A stretch of 27,068 nucleotides of DNA from NCBI GenBank assembly GCA_041191265.1, contig JBEEPE010000418.1, forward strand, positions 1 through 27,068, read 5' to 3'. The DNA is from JBEEPE01 sp041191265 (GTDB taxonomy: Bacteria > Verrucomicrobiota > Verrucomicrobiia > Chthoniobacterales > Chthoniobacteraceae). A program made the translations under genes and the position numbers. This document shows, piece after piece, positions 22,820 through 27,068 of this stretch. The notes below the pieces were generated by a model. The model was not told the DNA's origin and searched no databases. It was given only the letters and a program-made list of their open reading frames with translations. Each line of letters starts with the position of its first letter. Positions within the stretch are counted from its first letter, which is position 1.

Positions 22820-24970
22820 ATGAGTGGGTTTGCGGTACCGAGTCCGAGGCAGATTTTCAATACCCTGAAGAAGGGAGATTTGGCCTTTGTCGCGGCCCTC
22901 TTTGGGACGGTGGTACTGCTTGTTGTACCGATTAGCCCGTTCCTGTTGGATTTATTTTTGGCGGCGAGCATTGGGATTTCGCTGCTGCTGCTTTTAATCA
23001 TTGTTTACGTCAAGGAACCCGAAGAGTTCGCGGGTTTTCCGACGTTACTGCTTTCGGTAACGCTGTATCGGTTGGCGTTGAACGTGGCCACGACTCGGCT
23101 GATTTTGGTCGATGGCAGCGCTGGGCACATCATTGAGGCGTTTGGTAAAGTGGTGGTTCGGGGAAACTATGTCGTTGGTGCGGTGGTGTTTTTGATTCTG
23201 ATTGTGATCAACTTTATGGTGATCACCAAGGGGGCGGGGCGTATTGCTGAGGTCGCTGCTCGGTTTACGTTGGATGCAATGCCTGGGAAGCAGATGGCGA
23301 TTGATGCGGAGTTGAATGCGGGGTTGATTGATGAATCGACGGCCTCGGCAAGACGGGCGAAGGTTCAGAAGGAGGCCGATTTTTACGGGGCCATGGATGG
23401 GGCGAGTAAGTTTGTTCGGGGAGATGCGATTGCTGGCATTTTGATTACGTTGATTAACGTGGTGGGGGGGATTGTCATTGGGGTTGCTCAGAAAGGCATG
23501 CCCCTTGTTGACGCGCTTCAGCGGTATACGCTGCTTTCGATTGGGGACGGTTTGGTTGCTCAGGTGCCGGCGTTGATTGTGAGTTTGGCGGCGGGTATTC
23601 TGGTTACCCGAGCGTCTGAGGAGTCAGATTTGGGGAATTACCTCACCCGCCAGCTGACGCTTTACCCCCGTGCGATTGGCATTTTGTCGGGAATGATGGG
23701 AATGTTCGCGCTGCTTCCTGGAATGCCGATGGCGCCCTTCTTGGCATTGGCTGGTGGACTGGCTTTCATTGCGGTCCGGATGTCGCGACAGACGCAGGAG
23801 GAACTTGTGCCGGTGGGGCCGGGGATGGATTTGAAGGATAACGACCCGTCCGCGAAAGGAGCGCCCTCTCAGGCGGCGCCGGTGGAAGGGAAGCCGAAAT
23901 CTGGATTGTCCGAGGAGTTCCGAAAGATCATGGATCTCGACGTCCTTTCGGTGGAGTTGGGTTCTGGGTTGCTGGCGTTGGCTGACCGTCGTTCGGGGGG
24001 AGACTTGTTAGACCGAGTGACGGGGGTTCGTCGGAACTACGCGCGCGACTTGGGGATGGTGATTCCTCCGATTGCGATTCGAGACAACATCGACATTGAA
24101 GCGAACGAGTACCGATTTTTGTTGCGAGGAAAAGAGGTTGCTCGAGGCAAGGTCCTGATGCGTCATTGGTTGGCCATGAACGTGGCCAACAGCGTGGTGA
24201 AGTTGCGAGGGATGCCCACGGTGGAGCCTGTGTTTGGGATTGCGGCGACTTGGGTTGATGAGGAGGAGAAGCGGACTGCGGAGATTCACGGGTTTACTGT
24301 GGTGGATCCTGCGTCGGTTTTGATTACTCACCTTTCAGAAACGGTGAAACGTCAGGCGTATCTGATTTTGGGGAGGCAAGATGTTCAAGTGTTGTTGGAC
24401 ACCTTGAAGGAAACGAATCCGGTGTTAGTCACGGGGGTGGTTCCGGACCTCGTTTCGGTGGGGGTGGTGCAGAGGGTCCTTCAGAATCTGTTGCGCGAGG
24501 GAATTTCGATTCGGAATCTAACGACGATTATGGAGTGCATGTCGGATCATGCGCTTACGGTGAAGAATCCTGACGACTTGTCTGAGCAGGTTCGGCGTCG
24601 TCTGGGAACGTACTTTGTCGCGGAGTATGAGAGTGAGCCTGGCGTGGTGAAGGCAATGACTTTGGAGCCTCGGTTGGAGCAGATTCTTTCGACAAAAGTG
24701 CATCGGACGCAGATGGATGTTGGGTTGGTGATTGATCCGCAGATGGCGCAGTATCTTTTGGGCGAGTTGTCTCGGCGGATGACGGAGATGGCGGAGCAGG
24801 GGTTGGTGCCAGTTCTGATCACCACCACGGAGTTGAGGTTAGCTTTCAAGCGGTTTTTTGAGCCTTCGTTGGCGAAGTTAGTGGTCCTGTCGTACCAAGA
24901 GCTTCCGATGCAAACGGAGATTCGGAATGTCTCGATTATTCTTCCGCCTGCGCCTGCGGCAAAGGCTTAG
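22820..24970 (+). CDS. flhA: Flagellar export gate protein FlhA
   Basis: FlhA forms the cytoplasmic nonamer ring of the export gate, binds chaperone-substrate complexes and probably uses the proton motive force. The 716-residue protein has eight predicted membrane helices in residues 18-325. The conserved cytoplasmic loop (about 140-215) includes ITKGAGRIAEVAARFTLDAM and PGKQMAIDAELNAGLID, the FHIPEP family signature region. A Pro/Ala-rich linker (about 340-365) leads to the cytoplasmic substrate-docking domain (about 370-716). The length is typical (about 690). The gap to flhB is 33 bp; no clear ribosome binding site is seen. flhF follows after 50 bp. Confidence 0.98.
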   Translation: MSGFAVPSPRQIFNTLKKGDLAFVAALFGTVVLLVVPISPFLLDLFLAASIGISLLLLLIIVYVKEPEEFAGFPTLLLSVTLYRLALNVATTRLILVDGSAGHIIEAFGKVVVRGNYVVGAVVFLILIVINFMVITKGAGRIAEVAARFTLDAMPGKQMAIDAELNAGLIDESTASARRAKVQKEADFYGAMDGASKFVRGDAIAGILITLINVVGGIVIGVAQKGMPLVDALQRYTLLSIGDGLVAQVPALIVSLAAGILVTRASEESDLGNYLTRQLTLYPRAIGILSGMMGMFALLPGMPMAPFLALAGGLAFIAVRMSRQTQEELVPVGPGMDLKDNDPSAKGAPSQAAPVEGKPKSGLSEEFRKIMDLDVLSVELGSGLLALADRRSGGDLLDRVTGVRRNYARDLGMVIPPIAIRDNIDIEANEYRFLLRGKEVARGKVLMRHWLAMNVANSVVKLRGMPTVEPVFGIAATWVDEEEKRTAEIHGFTVVDPASVLITHLSETVKRQAYLILGRQDVQVLLDTLKETNPVLVTGVVPDLVSVGVVQRVLQNLLREGISIRNLTTIMECMSDHALTVKNPDDLSEQVRRRLGTYFVAEYESEPGVVKAMTLEPRLEQILSTKVHRTQMDVGLVIDPQMAQYLLGELSRRMTEMAEQGLVPVLITTTELRLAFKRFFEPSLAKLVVLSYQELPMQTEIRNVSIILPPAPAAKA

Positions 24971-25020
24971 TCTTGTTCGAGTAGTGGCCGGTTGGATGAG
25001 TGCGAGCTTGAAGTGATTTT

Positions 25021-26151
25021 ATGGCAACGGGTGAACAGCGGTATCGATTTATCGTCAGCTCTGCCGAGCAGGCGGTTTCCGTTTTACGATCGCGGTTTGG
25101 TGATCGGGCGAGGGTGGTGTCGGTACGTCAGGTGGAGGGGAGAGGTCTGGCGAAATTTTTGCAGGCACCGAAGTTGGAGGTGATTGCGGCGGTGGCGCCA
25201 GGACCAGAGAGTTCTGGAGGTGGCGATGGTAGTGGGGGGGTGGAGGCGGTTTCGGATGGGGGTTCTGGAGTTGAAGCCGGCGGTGGCTCAGTAATTTCTC
25301 CTGTGGCGGATGGTGAGACTCGGGCTGGGGCTGCTGGCGGGGCGGGGCGTGCGAAAGTCGTTAGTCAGGGGTTGGATGAGGCAGTGGTTCAGGGAGCGGG
25401 CAGGCTGGCTCGAGTGCTTCAAGCTGGCGGGCTTTCTGCACCAGTCATTTCTCGTTTGATGGCGTATCCTGCGTGGAAACAGGTGGAGTCCCAGCCTTTG
25501 GGCCGCGCCATGGTGGATGTGGCCGCGCTGCTGCGGTCAGAGTATTCAGCGGTGCCGAGAAGGCCCTTGGGCGATCGGGTAGCGTTTGTTGGTGCTGCGG
25601 GTTCGGGAAAGACCACTGCGTTGTGCAAACGGTTGGCGATGGATGTTTTTATGAGAGGTCAGCGTCCGGCGGCGCTGAAGGTGGACCTTGACCGAGCGAA
25701 TCCTGGGGACGCGCTTTCGGTGTTTTGCGAGGCTTTGGGGGCAGCCTACATTCGGAATATTTCGGATGTGCCTGCGGCGGGGAGGGGTCAGACCCTTTAC
25801 ATTGATTTGCCGGGGTTTTCGTTATGGGCAGACGAGGATGTCGCTGAGATACGGGCGGCGATTAATCCGCTGTTTACGACGGCTCGCGCGGTGGTGATTA
25901 ACGCGGCTTATGAGCCTTCGTTGGTGAGGAGGTGTTTTACGGTTGCGGAGAAGTTGGATTGCACGCACGTGGTGTTCACGCACGTGGACGAGTTGCAGTA
26001 TTGGGGAAAGCTTTGGGATCCGTTGCTTCGATCGGGGTTGACGCCTCTGTTTTTGGGCACGGGACAGAATATTGCTGGGGATTGTGAGGAGAGCGTGTTT
26101 GAGGCGGTCCTCGGGAGAACCTTTTCGGCAGTTGGACTGGAATCTGCTTAG
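25021..26151 (+). CDS. flhF: Flagellar placement SRP-type GTPase FlhF, with altered nucleotide motifs
   Basis: FlhF is an SRP-like GTPase that recruits early flagellar parts to the correct site. The 376-residue protein has the short N-terminal B domain (1-50), a Gly/Ser/Ala-rich linker (about 58-112), a helical N domain (115-180) and the G domain (about 185-370). The P-loop is GAAGSGKTT (191-199). The region usually DTAG reads DLPG (262-265), and the guanine-specificity motif TKLDE reads THVDE (320-324), with the Lys replaced by His. The family segment FLGTGQN (344-350) and the C-terminal VFEAVLGRTF are kept, so identity is firm. GTP binding may be weakened. Placement after flhA is the usual one, but no flhG follows. 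Confidence 0.9.
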   Translation: MATGEQRYRFIVSSAEQAVSVLRSRFGDRARVVSVRQVEGRGLAKFLQAPKLEVIAAVAPGPESSGGGDGSGGVEAVSDGGSGVEAGGGSVISPVADGETRAGAAGGAGRAKVVSQGLDEAVVQGAGRLARVLQAGGLSAPVISRLMAYPAWKQVESQPLGRAMVDVAALLRSEYSAVPRRPLGDRVAFVGAAGSGKTTALCKRLAMDVFMRGQRPAALKVDLDRANPGDALSVFCEALGAAYIRNISDVPAAGRGQTLYIDLPGFSLWADEDVAEIRAAINPLFTTARAVVINAAYEPSLVRRCFTVAEKLDCTHVVFTHVDELQYWGKLWDPLLRSGLTPLFLGTGQNIAGDCEESVFEAVLGRTFSAVGLESA

Positions 26152-26181
26152 GGTTGGGGTTGGAAAACAAGGACGTCTTCC

Positions 26182-26442
26182 ATGAAATACTTTTTAATCA
26201 CCGGAGGTTTCTGGGGCTTTCTGCTCGTGCTTGGAGCAAGCCTGTACGCGGGAAAGAATCCTGCGTTTGCGTTGTTGGACGCTTCGTTGGGTTGTATTGC
26301 TGGGTCAGTGCTGTTGAGGTTGTTTTACTCGGTTGTTCAGGCGGGGAGACGGGGAGTGCTTGAGGACCAGCGGAGGATGGAGGCTGCCGAGCGACTTACG
26401 ATACAGGCGGAAGAAGAGTTGGGTGGGGGGAAAGGTGCATAA
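26182..26442 (+). CDS. Small protein with two membrane helices, between flhF and fliA
   Basis: The 86-residue product has two hydrophobic segments (about 4-23 and 29-53) joined by a short turn with a Lys, and a charged helical tail (about 56-80) rich in Arg and Glu that should lie in the cytoplasm. I do not recognise the family. It occupies the place where flhG (MinD-like ATPase) is normally found. AAGGA lies about nine bases before the ATG, and it is 30 bp after flhF, so it is almost certainly co-transcribed with the flagellar genes. A flagellar or cell-pole membrane role is an inference from position only. The good ribosome binding site and clean membrane pattern support it as real. Confidence 0.75.
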   Translation: MKYFLITGGFWGFLLVLGASLYAGKNPAFALLDASLGCIAGSVLLRLFYSVVQAGRRGVLEDQRRMEAAERLTIQAEEELGGGKGA

Positions 26443-26499
26443 CGGTGGTGAAGATGCGCTTTGAGGTTTTGTGGAGTGTTCAGTGACTAAGACATTGCG

Positions 26500-27068
26500 A
26501 TGAGTTCCAAGGAATCACCGGCTAGCCAAGGCACTCCCTGTGATCCTTCTGTTGCGGCGGATTTCGCGCGTGTGTACCTGAACGAGGACGAGCGTCACGG
26601 GATGATTGAGAGGAACTTGGGGTTGGTGAGGATTGTCGTGGATCGAATGAAGCTTTTTTTGCCACCGACCTTGGATCTTGATGATCTGTACAGTGTTGGT
26701 GTGCAGGGTTTGATTACGGCCACGCGGAAGTTCGACCCAGCGCAGGGGACGGTTTTTGCGGCGTTTGCGACGCTCCACATACGGGGAGCGGTGCGGGATG
26801 AGTTGCGTCGGATGGATTGGATTCCGCGGAGTGTTCGCGACAAGGCGAAGCGGTTGCGGGATGCGATAGAGGGTTTGGAGGGGCGGTTGGGTCGTCCGGC
26901 GAGTGAGGTTGAAATTTGTGCGGAAATGGGTCTCTCCTTGGACCAGTACGGCACGCTTCTTGATGAGATTAAGCCGGTCAGTTTCATTCCGCTCGATGCC
27001 GAATCGGATTGGGAGGATTCTGGCGAAGTGCGGGTTGCGGACCGGATTGCTGATGAGAGTCAGCGAAA
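26500..27068 (+). CDS. fliA: Flagellar sigma factor FliA/WhiG (sigma-28), 3' end outside window
   Basis: Sigma-28 directs transcription of late flagellar genes. The frame is open from ATG 26500 to the right edge, giving 189 residues. Region 2 is clear: LDLDDLYSVGVQGLITATRK (about 58-77), then AAFATLHIRGAVRDELRRMD and WIPRSVRD, which are hallmarks of the FliA/WhiG/SigD group. A region 3 segment follows (about 120-165; GRPASEVEICAEMGLS). Region 4 lies beyond the window. The N-terminus is about 25 residues longer than E. coli FliA, so a later start is possible; no Shine-Dalgarno decides. Its place at the end of the cluster parallels sigD in Bacillus. An anti-sigma factor (FlgM) is not seen here. 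Confidence 0.95.
   Translation, partial: MSSKESPASQGTPCDPSVAADFARVYLNEDERHGMIERNLGLVRIVVDRMKLFLPPTLDLDDLYSVGVQGLITATRKFDPAQGTVFAAFATLHIRGAVRDELRRMDWIPRSVRDKAKRLRDAIEGLEGRLGRPASEVEICAEMGLSLDQYGTLLDEIKPVSFIPLDAESDWEDSGEVRVADRIADESQR

Noticed and set aside
1..27068. CRISPR arrays, insertion sequences, prophage genes, tRNA or rRNA genes.
   Set aside because: Reading both strands I saw no regular direct repeats, transposase or integrase motifs, or RNA gene hallmarks; the window is filled by metH, the cyclophilin and flagellar genes.

Overview
The window looks like chromosomal DNA from a flagellated member of the Verrucomicrobiota, possibly an Opitutae-type bacterium. The reasons are a mid-to-high GC content, many start codons without a clear Shine-Dalgarno sequence, a secreted cyclophilin carrying beta-rich modules of the kind I associate with verrucomicrobial surface proteins, and a small Lys/Arg/Ala-rich protein tail at the left edge. 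This assignment is inferred from protein style, not from a marker gene, and confidence is moderate.

Layout. Positions 3-218 hold the 3' end of a small basic protein, closed by a strong intrinsic terminator (237-265). Positions 323-4216 (minus strand) encode full-length cobalamin-dependent methionine synthase MetH. A divergent intergenic region of about 100 bp separates metH from a secreted cyclophilin-type peptidyl-prolyl isomerase (4316-6469, plus strand), whose catalytic domain is interrupted by an inserted module and followed by a long beta-rich C-terminal region.

From 6518 to the right edge everything is one tightly packed plus-strand flagellar cluster: flgB-flgC-fliE-fliF-fliG-fliH-fliI-fliJ-motE(ylxF-like)-fliK-flgD-flgE-fliL-fliM-fliN-fliO-fliP-fliQ-fliR-flhB-flhA-flhF-(two-TM small protein)-fliA (partial). 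The order closely follows the Bacillus/Clostridium fla/che operon, but no chemotaxis genes, no flhG and no flgE-fliL spacer gene are present. The products cover the MS ring (FliF), C ring (FliG, FliM, FliN), export gate (FliO, FliP, FliQ, FliR, FlhB, FlhA), export ATPase complex (FliH, FliI, FliJ), proximal rod and its adaptor (FlgB, FlgC, FliE), hook and its control (FlgD, FlgE, FliK), stator-associated factors (FliL, MotE-like), the placement GTPase FlhF and the sigma-28 factor. The distal rod, L/P ring, filament, hook-associated and motor (motAB) genes are not in this window.

Points of interest are a near-consensus sigma-54 promoter directly before flgB, a FliM without the N-terminal CheY-binding motif, an FlhF with altered GTPase motifs next to a small membrane protein in the usual flhG position, an internal duplication inside the hook protein, two hairpins between flgE and fliL, and the modular cyclophilin. 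I found no tRNA, rRNA, CRISPR array, insertion sequence or phage gene. No gene-free stretch exceeds 300 bases.
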